The notes beneath the pieces are model-generated. The model saw nothing but the letters and a program-made list of their open reading frames with translations, was not told the DNA's origin and did not search any database. A program made the translations under genes and the position numbers. Of a stretch of DNA of 45,260 bases, positions 14,343 through 21,426 are shown piece after piece. The stretch's first letter is position 1. Every line of letters begins with the position of its first letter. Source of the DNA: Ralstonia pickettii (GTDB lineage Bacteria; Pseudomonadota; Gammaproteobacteria; Burkholderiales; Burkholderiaceae); assembly GCF_001699815.1 (NCBI RefSeq), contig NZ_MCGB01000102.1, positions 1-45,260 on the forward strand. The letters are read 5' to 3'.

Positions 14343-15236
14343 TCAGCGAGAGACGCCCTGTTTCAGGGCCTTGTTGATGGCGTGGCCGCGCCCGTCTTGG
14401 TAGCGGATTTCAGCCGTCTGACCGATGGCGGGGACGTGACCATCCATCTTTTTCGTGTCGTGCCAAATGATCTGCTGGGGGTCACGGCCGGTTTTTTGAC
14501 AAATGAATTGACCATCCACCGCCACGATGGGGCCGACATGATGGCCGTCCGTCGCCGGCATGATTTCATCCCAGCTTTCACGCACGGCTTGCATGGTTTG
14601 GGAGTGTTCTGCGGCCTTGGTCTCGGGTTCCTGCTCCACCGGCTGGGCCTGCTCGGGTAGGCCGCCCTGAGCTGCAAACGCCTTGGCCAGCCGCGCGAGA
14701 TCCAGTTCTGTAGGTTTCCAGCCTTTGGCCTTGGCGAGTTCGATGGATGCCTGGTAGGCATCATGCGATTCGGACGTGAGATCCACTGCATCGCCCCGAT
14801 CCTGAATGACCACCGGGCCGCCGGCGGATGGGCGGTAGGCGCCCTCCTTGTCGCGGGTGAATGCACCGGCCAGCAACGATGCCGGCTCGGCCGGGTTCGC
14901 CTTGAGCAGTTCATCGGTCCGGTATTGCTCCATGGCCACAATGTGCAGGCCGAGCGGCTTGGCCTCGGGAAAAAGGGTGGCCATCAGTTTCTGAATGGAT
15001 TGCGGGTTGCGGATGATGAGGCGCTCCTCCTCGTTGATCACTTCATTGATCCGCTTAGCCAGCTCGATCCCCTGTTTGTTGTGCAGTCCGTTGAGCCAGT
15101 ACGGCGCCATGACGGCCAGCTCGCCCGGTTCCGAAGTCGCCTCCAACTGTGTGATGGCTTGGGGCTGTGCCACGGCATGAGGCTTTTCTTGGGAAGCTTG
15201 CGTGAAACGCGCTTTCATTTGCTCGTCGTTTTCCAT
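14343..15236 (-). CDS. KfrB-domain protein with an LPD7-like segment
   Basis: 297 residues. The middle segment (VVIQDRGDAVDLTSES, then ASIELAKAKGWKPTEL at about 160-175) resembles the LPD7 module that follows relaxase domains. The C-terminus (HVGPIVAVDGQFICQKTG through AEIRYQDGRGHA, residues about 230-285) fits the KfrB domain, also found at the end of IncP-type relaxases and in the plasmid protein KfrB. No relaxase catalytic domain is present, so it is a stand-alone version of a relaxase-type tail. It may act in plasmid-style maintenance or transfer. A 15-bp palindrome lies 18 bp upstream. Confidence 0.7.
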   Translation of the reverse strand: MENDEQMKARFTQASQEKPHAVAQPQAITQLEATSEPGELAVMAPYWLNGLHNKQGIELAKRINEVINEEERLIIRNPQSIQKLMATLFPEAKPLGLHIVAMEQYRTDELLKANPAEPASLLAGAFTRDKEGAYRPSAGGPVVIQDRGDAVDLTSESHDAYQASIELAKAKGWKPTELDLARLAKAFAAQGGLPEQAQPVEQEPETKAAEHSQTMQAVRESWDEIMPATDGHHVGPIVAVDGQFICQKTGRDPQQIIWHDTKKMDGHVPAIGQTAEIRYQDGRGHAINKALKQGVSR

Positions 15237-15254
15237 GCGAGATCCTTAGCTTTT

Positions 15255-15269
15255 CTTTTGCTGCAAAAG
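15255..15269. promoter_or_regulatory. 15-bp palindrome upstream of the KfrB-domain gene, copy 3
   Basis: CTTTTGCTGCAAAAG, identical to the two copies in the 355-bp tandem repeat 7.5 kb away. It lies in the 41-bp gap between two operon genes, ending 18 bp before the KfrB-domain start, and could be an operator for an island-encoded protein. Confidence 0.55.
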
Positions 15270-15277
15270 ATGACGAT

Positions 15278-15478
15278 TCAACTGCTGGCATCCAGTCCAA
15301 ATGGATCTCCGTGCATTTGAATGAATTCTTGCCGTTGCTTCTCGATTTGCCGCATGGAAGCAAGGTCAGTCGTTCTGCCGAGGTCTGTTTGCGCCTGCGA
15401 CAAGATGGCCCTCCGCTGCTCTTCCGGCAGTCGGTAGACCGTTTTTCTTGGCTCTGCAAGTACAATGTGGATAGCCAT
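15278..15478 (-). CDS. Small hypothetical protein of the trb operon
   Basis: 66 residues, beginning MAIHIVLAEPRKTVYRLPEE, with AGGAG about six bases upstream of the ATG at 15478. Predicted helical and charged in the middle (RRAILSQAQTDLGRTTD). No family recognised. It lies between a strong hairpin and the KfrB-domain gene in the minus-strand operon. Confidence 0.6.
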   Translation of the reverse strand: MAIHIVLAEPRKTVYRLPEEQRRAILSQAQTDLGRTTDLASMRQIEKQRQEFIQMHGDPFGLDASS

Positions 15479-15508
15479 GCTGATCTCCTAGTCAGATCGC
15501 TTTGGTTA

Positions 15509-15542
15509 GCGGCGCCTGGTCGTTCCAGCGACCAAGCGCCGC
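15509..15542. terminator. Long GC-rich hairpin inside the minus-strand operon
   Basis: Arms GCGGCGC-C-TGGTCG (15509-15522) and CGACCA-A-GCGCCGC (15529-15542) with a six-base loop and one mismatch. It lies 30 bp after the stop of the 52-residue protein gene. No U-run follows on the minus strand, so it is more likely an attenuator or an RNA-stabilising barrier that sets different expression for the genes on either side. Confidence 0.5.
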
Positions 15543-15570
15543 GCTTTTGGGGCCCGCTGCTATTTTTTCT

Positions 15571-15729
15571 CTAGGCTTTTTCTTTATTTGTTTCGGATTT
15601 GAATTTTCCTGCAGAGCGCCCAGGCTTTTTCTTATTGTCTGTAGCCGGCGGCAGTGTTTTGATTAATTCGATCAAGTACTTTTCGGCCTTCTTGACCTGC
15701 TCAGCGCTGAGCAATTTCCTTTTTGCCAT
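15571..15729 (-). CDS. Small lysine-rich protein
   Basis: 52 residues beginning MAKRKLLSAEQVKKAEKYLI and ending in a lysine-rich tail (KKKPGRSAGKF...NKEKA). AAGGG lies about nine bases before the ATG at 15729. It overlaps the end of the preceding operon gene by 29 bp in another frame. Strongly basic, helix then disordered tail, suggesting nucleic-acid binding. Base composition is lower in GC than the core genes. No family recognised. Confidence 0.5.
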   Translation of the reverse strand: MAKRKLLSAEQVKKAEKYLIELIKTLPPATDNKKKPGRSAGKFKSETNKEKA

Positions 15730-15994
15730 TTTTCTTGCCCTTTACGTTTTTGCCGCGTGCGTAGTATGACCTTAGCGTTGATTCGCTGAGATTTATACCT
15801 ATCTCTGCCATCACATTTTTAATCTGCGACCAAGAGCATCCTTTGTCCCGCAGACATTGAATGGTCTTGATCTGTTCCTCGAAAAATTTCGCTCTAGTTT
15901 TTTCAGGCAGCATCAGGAAAGTTGCCGCCTTCAGAACTTCTTCCGCTACGGCGAAGTCCTCGCCGCTAAGTCTGCGCAATGGTCCTAGGTTCAT
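15701..15994 (-). CDS. Helix-turn-helix DNA-binding protein
   Basis: 97 residues. The part from residue about 47 to 80 (CLRDKGCSWSQIKNVMAEIG followed by SESTLRSYYARG) has the form of a resolvase- or TraK-like HTH: a W-S-x-I turn, then a recognition helix after S-E-S-T-L. A basic tail follows. GGGG is seven bases before the ATG at 15994. Probably binds DNA as a regulator or relaxosome-type accessory factor. It is part of the operon from 17245 to 11312. The region is notably AT-richer than the chromosome. Confidence 0.6.
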   Translation of the reverse strand: MNLGPLRRLSGEDFAVAEEVLKAATFLMLPEKTRAKFFEEQIKTIQCLRDKGCSWSQIKNVMAEIGINLSESTLRSYYARGKNVKGKKNGKKEIAQR

Positions 15995-16073
15995 CGTCTA
16001 TCCCCTTCAAAATGCGCACGGATGCCACATTGCGTTCCCGTGCTTTGCAGACGCCAAGCGCTCTGCCTACGGA

Positions 16074-17027
16074 CTACTCTTGGGAATCGGCGTACTGCAG
16101 GCGCTCGCGTCTCGCCGTGAGTTTTTCTGCGAGACGTTTTGGAAGACGCGCCTTGCATTGACGAAGCTCGTCATCGCTCATCGCAAGTAGCGCACCATCG
16201 ATCTGCGAGCCGAATTCCGCCTCGCGCCTCACCATTGCTTGGCGGTCGGCACGCTCCCTTTGAACAGCCCGGCCATCGACAAGCACAAACGCAGCTGGGT
16301 CCTTTTGAAGATGACTGCACAGTGCCACCGCGCCTTTCAAACGCCCCGCTCTCCGCTTCCCCTCAATCTCATCGAGGACGTCTTGCCTGATCGAATGTGG
16401 GAACAACTCGATGCGCGTGCGCAGCTCCGCAAGCTCCGTCTCGTCCAACTTCGGAAACTCAAGCGAGGCGGCTTCCTGCACCCCGGGTGGGGTAGGAGTA
16501 GTAGTAGAGATAGAGATACCGTTACTTGTACTGTTAGAGGCTCCCCTGTCCTCAGGGTATGGACAGGGTGTCGACACGGTGTTCATAGCCTGTGAGAGCT
16601 CACGCGCGATCGATGCCCGCAGATCGTCCTTCGTCGGCAGTCTGGCCACAAAGTCGGCGATGTACGCCTGTTGCCACTGGCCTACTATTTGGCCAATTTG
16701 ATCGTATGTCTTGGCTCGCAGCGAAGGGCCGACTGCCATTCGTGCCGAGTTGTGGTCCCACCAGATCTTGACCCAGACGGAGCACGAGTTCTCGTCGTAG
16801 TCGATCAGGCTGGCGTCGGAAAGCCGGGCGAGGACCGGAAAGAGCTGCTCGGAAGTCCACCCCATCTCCGCTGCGGCGACATGGGGAACGATCTGGTACA
16901 CGCCGACGATATTGCTGAATGGGGAGGTCAAGAGATAGAGAAGCGTTGCCTTGTCCTCCTGGCTGCGAACCGAAATTTGCACTGAGCGCCAAAAGCCTGC
17001 GTCATCAATTACTCGCTGGCGTCCCAT
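16074..17027 (-). CDS. Replication-organiser-like protein with N-terminal winged helix
   Basis: 317 residues. Residues 1-110 (MGRQRVIDDAGFWRSVQISV..., KATLLYLLTSPFSNIVGVYQ, WTSEQLFPVLARLSDASLI) resemble the N-terminal winged-helix domain of phage replisome organisers and DnaT/DnaD-type loaders. A serine/threonine-rich linker (about 155-180) leads to a helical C-terminus. GAGG is seven bases before the ATG at 17027. It may start limited replication of the excised element or help load the host helicase. It directly follows the small DNA-binding gene at 17030. Assignment rests on domain appearance only. Confidence 0.6.
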   Translation of the reverse strand: MGRQRVIDDAGFWRSVQISVRSQEDKATLLYLLTSPFSNIVGVYQIVPHVAAAEMGWTSEQLFPVLARLSDASLIDYDENSCSVWVKIWWDHNSARMAVGPSLRAKTYDQIGQIVGQWQQAYIADFVARLPTKDDLRASIARELSQAMNTVSTPCPYPEDRGASNSTSNGISISTTTPTPPGVQEAASLEFPKLDETELAELRTRIELFPHSIRQDVLDEIEGKRRAGRLKGAVALCSHLQKDPAAFVLVDGRAVQRERADRQAMVRREAEFGSQIDGALLAMSDDELRQCKARLPKRLAEKLTARRERLQYADSQE

Positions 17028-17029
17028 AC

Positions 17030-17245
17030 TCAGGCCTCGTCAAGAATGCGCGCGAGTTCGGTAGCCTTGAAAAGAATGCGCCGCCCAATCTTCACTTTCG
17101 CCGCGCGGAGCTTGCGGGAGAGCTCCTGGTCTGTGTGTAACGTGACCCGCAACCCTTCAGCACTTCGGTTCAACAACGCAGCGCAATCGGCCAGCGACAG
17201 CAAGACGCCATAGCGACTCACCAACAGCTCTTCCATCTTTGACAT
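17030..17245 (-). CDS. Small winged-helix/HTH protein, excisionase- or AlpA-like
   Basis: 71 residues from MSKMEELLVSRYGVLLSLAD (ATG at 17245, GGAG ten bases upstream). The pattern YGVLLSLADCAALLNRSAEGL then KVKIGRRILFKATELARILDE matches the MerR-like helix-turn-helix of AlpA/Xis proteins: an HTH, then a wing with IGRR and a lysine- or arginine-led end. Such proteins act as recombination directionality factors or activators in islands. A start at 17260 or 17296 would add residues without a ribosome site. First gene of the operon, facing the divergent regulator. Confidence 0.7.
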   Translation of the reverse strand: MSKMEELLVSRYGVLLSLADCAALLNRSAEGLRVTLHTDQELSRKLRAAKVKIGRRILFKATELARILDEA

Positions 17246-17359
17246 AGCCAAGATCTCCATTCGTTCTGACAAGCGTTGACCAATTCGGGCAGCCAATAGC
17301 CGAGGAAGCTTCCGGACGCACTGGTGACAGGGCTACCGTCGCCGGCCATAATTACGCTA

Positions 17360-17402
17360 ACACCACAAATATGGTGTACAAAATTTACACCGTTATAGTG
17401 TA
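17360..17402. promoter_or_regulatory. Cluster of overlapping operators between divergent regulator and operon
   Basis: Half-sites alternate: ACACCA (17360-17365), TGGTGT (17372-17377), TACAC (17386-17390) and GTGTA (17398-17402), with GTGTA also at 17374-17378. They form three overlapping inverted repeats with six- or seven-base centres. Such a layout allows cooperative repression of both promoters. The AT-rich sequence here (AAAATTTACACCG, TTATAGTG) is also the best promoter candidate. The regulator at 17439 is the likely ligand. Confidence 0.7.
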
Positions 17403-17438
17403 CTACGCAAGCTTTCGGATAAGGCCTGGAGAAGAGTT

Positions 17439-18083
17439 GTGACCAAGACCTTGAAGGACATTGAGCTCAGCAACCGGCTTCGCACCTTGATTGAAGGTAC
17501 GTTTCCTACGCGCGGACGATTTGGAGCGCTGGAAAGCGTCAGCGGAATCGGCGCCAACAGGTGGAAAAATTTCTACTACAGGAAGCAGGAAGCCGCACCA
17601 GACATGGTGGATTTTTGGTGTAAAAAATACCCCATGGAGCAAACATGGCTATTGACCGGCGTTGAAGCCCCCAATCAAGCGGAATTTCCGTTCGATGCCC
17701 CCGTTCCTCGCGACTGGGAAGGTCAAACCATGGGCGACCGCTTGAACTGGGTAATCAAGGAATGGGCCTCCCCCTCAGGGGAGCAGCTCTTTGCGTACTT
17801 GGAAAAAAAGTCCAGGGGAAGTATCCCTGCGGCCGAATGGTCCCGTGTCGTTCTGCGCCTGGCCGAGCCAACTTTGGAAATGGCACAACTGGTCTGCCAG
17901 TTCCGGCCTCGCTTCACCGAATGGGTGCTACTTGGCCGCGTAACAGGCGAACCGCCAGTCGATCCGACGGACCAATCGTCGATTGAGAACTGGAAGAAAT
18001 GGAATGACCTGCGGATGGCCAGGCATGTCGAGCTTGCGAATAGGAGCCGAGCCGCAGCTAGGCAGAACCACAGCCAAGAATGA
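17439..18083 (+). CDS. Putative transcriptional regulator of the island
   Basis: 214 residues from GTG at 17439 with GGAGA eight bases upstream. The N-terminal 70 residues (LSNRLRTLIEGTFPTRGRFG, IGANRWKNFYYRKQEAAPDM, DFWCKKYPMEQTWLLTG) look like an Xre/CI-type helix-turn-helix that senses a position in the element. The rest has no recognised domain. It is transcribed divergently from the replication/trb operon, across a set of paired operators, which is typical of element repressors. It overlaps the integrase 3' end by 26 bp on the opposite strand. Confidence 0.65.
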   Translation: MTKTLKDIELSNRLRTLIEGTFPTRGRFGALESVSGIGANRWKNFYYRKQEAAPDMVDFWCKKYPMEQTWLLTGVEAPNQAEFPFDAPVPRDWEGQTMGDRLNWVIKEWASPSGEQLFAYLEKKSRGSIPAAEWSRVVLRLAEPTLEMAQLVCQFRPRFTEWVLLGRVTGEPPVDPTDQSSIENWKKWNDLRMARHVELANRSRAAARQNHSQE

Positions 18084-19113
18084 CTGCGTCAAGCTTCTCC
18101 ACCAAGTCCTCAGCCCGTAGGTGCGTGTAGCGCTTGAGCATCTGCATGGACTTGTGCCCGCTTATGGCGGCTACCTCCTGATCGCTCAGGCCCGCCTCAA
18201 CGAGACGGCTCACGGCTTCATGGCGAAGGTCGTGGAAATGAAGATCGGCCAAGCCCATATCACGAACAATGCTCGCCCACAGCTTCTGGAACACATAGGG
18301 CCGTCGTTTCCCGTCGCGCCCCGGCTCCCCAAAGAACACGAGGTCTGAGTCCAATGGACGAATAGGATTGCCGAGGGCCAGTTGCAAGACATCAGCGGCA
18401 GCACGCGTAAGCGGTACTACTCGCGCGGAGCCATTTTTCGTATCCCGCAAGGTCACAACTCGACGGTTCAGATCGACCTGTGAACGGCGTAGCGTTGCGA
18501 TCTCCGATGAGCGCATACCAGTCTCCACAGCCAAGCTCACGATCCAACCCAGCATCGGATTGCTGTGAGCTGACACAGCCGCGAACAAACGCGCCTGCTC
18601 GTCCAGACTAAGACGACGATCGCGCCCGGCCCCCGGGCTAGGCTTGCGGATGTTGGCAACCGGATTGAACGTCAAGCCGATGCTCCACTCTTGAATCGCC
18701 GTTCGAAACAAATGACCCAGCATCGCGAGTTCAATGCGAACCGTGTTGTTCGACTTGCCCGCCGCCAAGCGTGCATCGCGGTACTTGGCGACCAGGTCTG
18801 CGCTAACGGCCGCCATCGAATACTTCCCGAAGAAGGCCTCCAAGTGTTGAGCCGTAAAGCGCTCGCTGCGCTGAGTGGTCGGCTTCTTCGTGACCGAAAC
18901 CTCCTCCATATAGCGCTTCAACGCGCCAGCGACGGTCAGCTTCTCAGATGGTGCGCGGGACAGATACACACCTCGGACCATCTCATCCTCAGTCCGGCGC
19001 GCCCAATCCTCCGCGTCGCGTTTGGTGCGGAAGGTCTTGGCCGTGGTCGGCCAGCCGAGCTTGCGAATGACCGCCTTCCACGTGCCGGAAGGCGTCTTGA
19101 CGATGGTCGCCAT
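18058..19113 (-). CDS. int: Tyrosine recombinase / phage-type integrase
   Basis: 351 residues from MATIVKTPSGTWKAVIRKLG (ATG at 19113). N-terminal arm-binding domain (about 1-55), SAM-like core-binding domain (60-155), and catalytic domain with R201 (VETGMRSSEI), H294 and R297 (HDLRHEA), H320 (ISGHKS) and Y329 (LKRYTHL). It should integrate and excise the island at the adjacent tRNA-Thr. The frame extends to 19173 but the extra part runs into an inverted repeat and lacks a ribosome site. Complete and probably active. Confidence 0.95.
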   Translation of the reverse strand: MATIVKTPSGTWKAVIRKLGWPTTAKTFRTKRDAEDWARRTEDEMVRGVYLSRAPSEKLTVAGALKRYMEEVSVTKKPTTQRSERFTAQHLEAFFGKYSMAAVSADLVAKYRDARLAAGKSNNTVRIELAMLGHLFRTAIQEWSIGLTFNPVANIRKPSPGAGRDRRLSLDEQARLFAAVSAHSNPMLGWIVSLAVETGMRSSEIATLRRSQVDLNRRVVTLRDTKNGSARVVPLTRAAADVLQLALGNPIRPLDSDLVFFGEPGRDGKRRPYVFQKLWASIVRDMGLADLHFHDLRHEAVSRLVEAGLSDQEVAAISGHKSMQMLKRYTHLRAEDLVEKLDAVILGCGSA

Positions 19114-19170
19114 GTACCTGTTCTGAGAGCTGACTGTACCGAAAATGTACTTTTCAACGCCCAGAAAGCA

Positions 19171-19203
19171 CAAGGGGTCACGTGAAATTCACGTAACCCC
19201 TTG
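19171..19203. repeat. 33-bp near-perfect inverted repeat between tRNA-Thr and integrase
   Basis: Arms CAAGGGGTCACGTGAA and TTCACGTAACCCCTTG around a single A, with one mismatch. On the minus strand it begins 7 bases after the tRNA CCA. It may terminate the sspAB-tRNA transcript, or serve as an arm-type or regulatory site for integrase, since it lies between the attachment core and the integrase start. Confidence 0.75.
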
Positions 19204-19210
19204 ATTTTAT

Positions 19211-19286
<76 letters not shown>

Positions 19287-19315
19287 AAAGAAACGCGATT
19301 CTAACCTAACACGCG

Positions 19316-19813
19316 TTACTTGACGACCTTTAGCGCAGGCTTGCCACCGATGCGCGGCACATTCGGCGGTGTCGGGTCGTCTTCCGGGCCAGTTTCGGCT
19401 TCGGCAGGGACCGGCGCAGGCATGGATTCGGAGTCCACTGCGGCCAGCTTGGGCGGCGGATTGTTCTCGCGTTCGGTCGCGGCCTGCACCGTCGGCGTGC
19501 TGCGTTCCACCGGGAATGCCATACCCTGCCCGTTCTCGCGCGCATACACAGCAAGCACGTTTTCGATCGGCACCTCGATCTTGCGAGACACGCCCGAGAA
19601 GCGTGCGTGGAACGTGATCCACTCGTTGCCCATGTCGAGCTGGCTGGTCGCGTCAAAGCTCACGTTCAGCACGATCTCGTCGTTCTTGACGAACTCGCGC
19701 GGCACGTTGGTACTGTTGTCGACGAAGACAGCGATGTACGGCGTGAAGCCGTTGTCCGTGCACCATTCGTAGATTGCACGGATCAGATAGGGCTTGGTGG
19801 AAGTTTCCGACAT
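19316..19813 (-). CDS. sspB: SspB, ClpXP protease adaptor
   Basis: 165 residues. The N-terminal SspB domain (about 1-115: KPYLIRAIYEWCTDNGFTPY, then FDATSQLDMGNEWITFHARF) binds ssrA-tagged proteins; a disordered proline-rich linker (about 120-150) leads to the terminal IGGKPALKVVK, which docks ClpX. Delivers tagged, stalled-translation products to ClpXP in the cytoplasm. 70 bp downstream of sspA, the usual pairing. Standard length for Betaproteobacteria. Confidence 0.95.
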   Translation of the reverse strand: MSETSTKPYLIRAIYEWCTDNGFTPYIAVFVDNSTNVPREFVKNDEIVLNVSFDATSQLDMGNEWITFHARFSGVSRKIEVPIENVLAVYARENGQGMAFPVERSTPTVQAATERENNPPPKLAAVDSESMPAPVPAEAETGPEDDPTPPNVPRIGGKPALKVVK

Positions 19814-19883
19814 GATGAAATCAGTGACCGTTGGGCGCGGCCGCGCGCAGGCTCGACCCGAGCGCGGCGCGACCCGGCGGCAA

Positions 19884-20495
19884 TCAGCGGCGCATGACCT
19901 TTTCCGACGGCGTCAGCGCTTCAATATACGCCGGACGGCTAAAGATACGCTCAGCGTATTTCATCAGCGGGGCGGCGTTCTTCGAGACTTCAATGCCGTA
20001 GTGGTCCAGGCGCCACAGCAGCGGCGCAATCGCCACGTCGAGCATCGAGAACTCTTCGCCCAGCATGTACTTGTTCTTCAGGAAGATCGGAGCCAGCTGC
20101 GTAAGGCGATCGCGGATGGCCGCACGTGCCTTCTCGTGATTCTTCTCGGCGGCCTTGCCCTTTTCGTTCTCGAGCACGGAGACGTGCGTGAACAGTTCCT
20201 TCTCGAAGTTGAACAGGAACAGGCGGGCGCGGGCGCGCTGCACCGGATCGGCCGGCATCAGCTGCGGGTGCGGGAAGCGCTCGTCGATGTACTCATTGAT
20301 GATGTTCGACTCGTACAGAATCAGGTCGCGTTCAACCAGGATGGGCACCTGGCCGTACGGGTTCATCACCGCGATATCTTCCGGCTTGTTGAAGAGATCG
20401 ACGTCGCGAATCTCGAAATCCATGCCCTTTTCGAACAGGACGAGGCGGCAACGCTGCGAGAACGGGCAAGTGGTGCCCGAGTACAAGACCATCAT
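19884..20495 (-). CDS. sspA: SspA, stringent starvation protein A (GST-fold RNA polymerase-associated factor)
   Basis: 203 residues from MMVLYSGTTCPFSQRCRLVL (first ATG at 20495, AAGGA nine bases before). Thioredoxin-like N-terminal domain with GTTCPFSQRC and VPILVERDLILYES, then the all-helical GST C-terminal domain. In Escherichia coli SspA binds RNA polymerase and aids stress survival. It sits between petC and sspB, the usual arrangement in Burkholderiales. A longer frame upstream crosses the petC terminator and is rejected. Confidence 0.93.
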   Translation of the reverse strand: MMVLYSGTTCPFSQRCRLVLFEKGMDFEIRDVDLFNKPEDIAVMNPYGQVPILVERDLILYESNIINEYIDERFPHPQLMPADPVQRARARLFLFNFEKELFTHVSVLENEKGKAAEKNHEKARAAIRDRLTQLAPIFLKNKYMLGEEFSMLDVAIAPLLWRLDHYGIEVSKNAAPLMKYAERIFSRPAYIEALTPSEKVMRR

Positions 20496-20574
20496 GGTTG
20501 TAGTTCCTTGGCGCATGGGCCGGGGGCGGCCCGATGACGGTACAACCGTGACGACAAATGACATCGCCACGGCA

Positions 20575-20627
20575 CAAAAAGCGAAAAGGCAAAGGGCTAG
20601 AGCCAGTTCTCCACCGGCCTAGCCCTT
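20575..20627 (-). terminator. Rho-independent terminator after petC
   Basis: On the minus strand AAGGGCTAG (20627-20619) and CTAGCCCTT (20600-20592) form the outer stem; inner GCCGGT/ACTGGC extends it. TTTT and CTTTTTG follow at 20587-20575. It separates petABC from sspAB. Confidence 0.7.
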
Positions 20628-20645
20628 GCCCGGAAAACACGGATT

Positions 20646-21389
20646 TTACTTGATGTCCTTCCAATAGGCCGCATTCAGGCGCCAGGCCAGCACGAAGAAC
20701 ACGCCAATGAACAACAGTACCCAGACGCCGAGACGTTTGCGCAAGTTGCCGGCGGGCTCAGCCATCCAGTCCAAATAGCTGACCAGGTCGGCCACCGCCT
20801 GGTCATATTCGACCTTGTTCATCTTGCCGGGGACCGACACCTCAAGGCCGACGAGCTTCTTCTCGGCCTCGCCGTGCTCGGACTTCACTTCGGCGTACTT
20901 CGCCACTTGCTGGCCTTGCAGCTCCCACAGCACATGCGGCATGCCGACCTTGTCGAAGACCAGGTTGTTCCAGCCGGTCGGACGCGTGTCGTCACGGTAG
21001 AACGTGCGCAGGTAGGTGTAGAGCCAGTCGCTGCCGCGCGCGCGGGCGATCACCGAAAGGTCCGGCGGTACGGCGCCAAACCACTTCTTTGCGTCCTCGC
21101 GGTCCATGGCGATGTGCATCGTGTCGCCGACTTTGTCCGACGAGAACAGCAGGTTCTGCTTGATCTGCTCCTCGCTCAAACCGATGTCGCGCAGGCGGTT
21201 GTAGCGCATGGCGCTCGCGCCGTGGCAGTTCAGGCAGTAGTTGACGAACAGCTTGGCGCCGCGCTGCAGCGCAGACGTGTCGCTGGACTGGTTGGGCGCC
21301 GGATCGAGCGGCACGCCGCCCTCATTGGCCATCACGGGCGCGGCAAACACGAGACCGGCCAAGGCGAAAATCGCAAGCAGCTTTTTCAT
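20646..21389 (-). CDS. petC: Cytochrome c1 of the bc1 complex
   Basis: 247 residues from MKKLLAIFALAGLVFAAPVM (ATG at 21389, AAGGA seven bases before; an upstream ATG at 21404 fits less well). Cleaved signal ending VMA, then the haem site CLNCH at 52-56 and a C-terminal anchor helix (WVLLFIGVFFVLAWRL). Carries electrons from the Rieske protein to a soluble cytochrome c on the periplasmic side. Follows petB and petA in the same operon. Confidence 0.96.
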   Translation of the reverse strand: MKKLLAIFALAGLVFAAPVMANEGGVPLDPAPNQSSDTSALQRGAKLFVNYCLNCHGASAMRYNRLRDIGLSEEQIKQNLLFSSDKVGDTMHIAMDREDAKKWFGAVPPDLSVIARARGSDWLYTYLRTFYRDDTRPTGWNNLVFDKVGMPHVLWELQGQQVAKYAEVKSEHGEAEKKLVGLEVSVPGKMNKVEYDQAVADLVSYLDWMAEPAGNLRKRLGVWVLLFIGVFFVLAWRLNAAYWKDIK

Positions 21390-21426
21390 TCTTGTGTCCT
21401 TCATGGGTCCTTGTGCGCGGGCTCTA

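Noticed and set aside
19113-19173. N-terminal extension of the integrase
   Set aside because: It runs into the inverted repeat and is not part of the arm-binding domain seen in the family.
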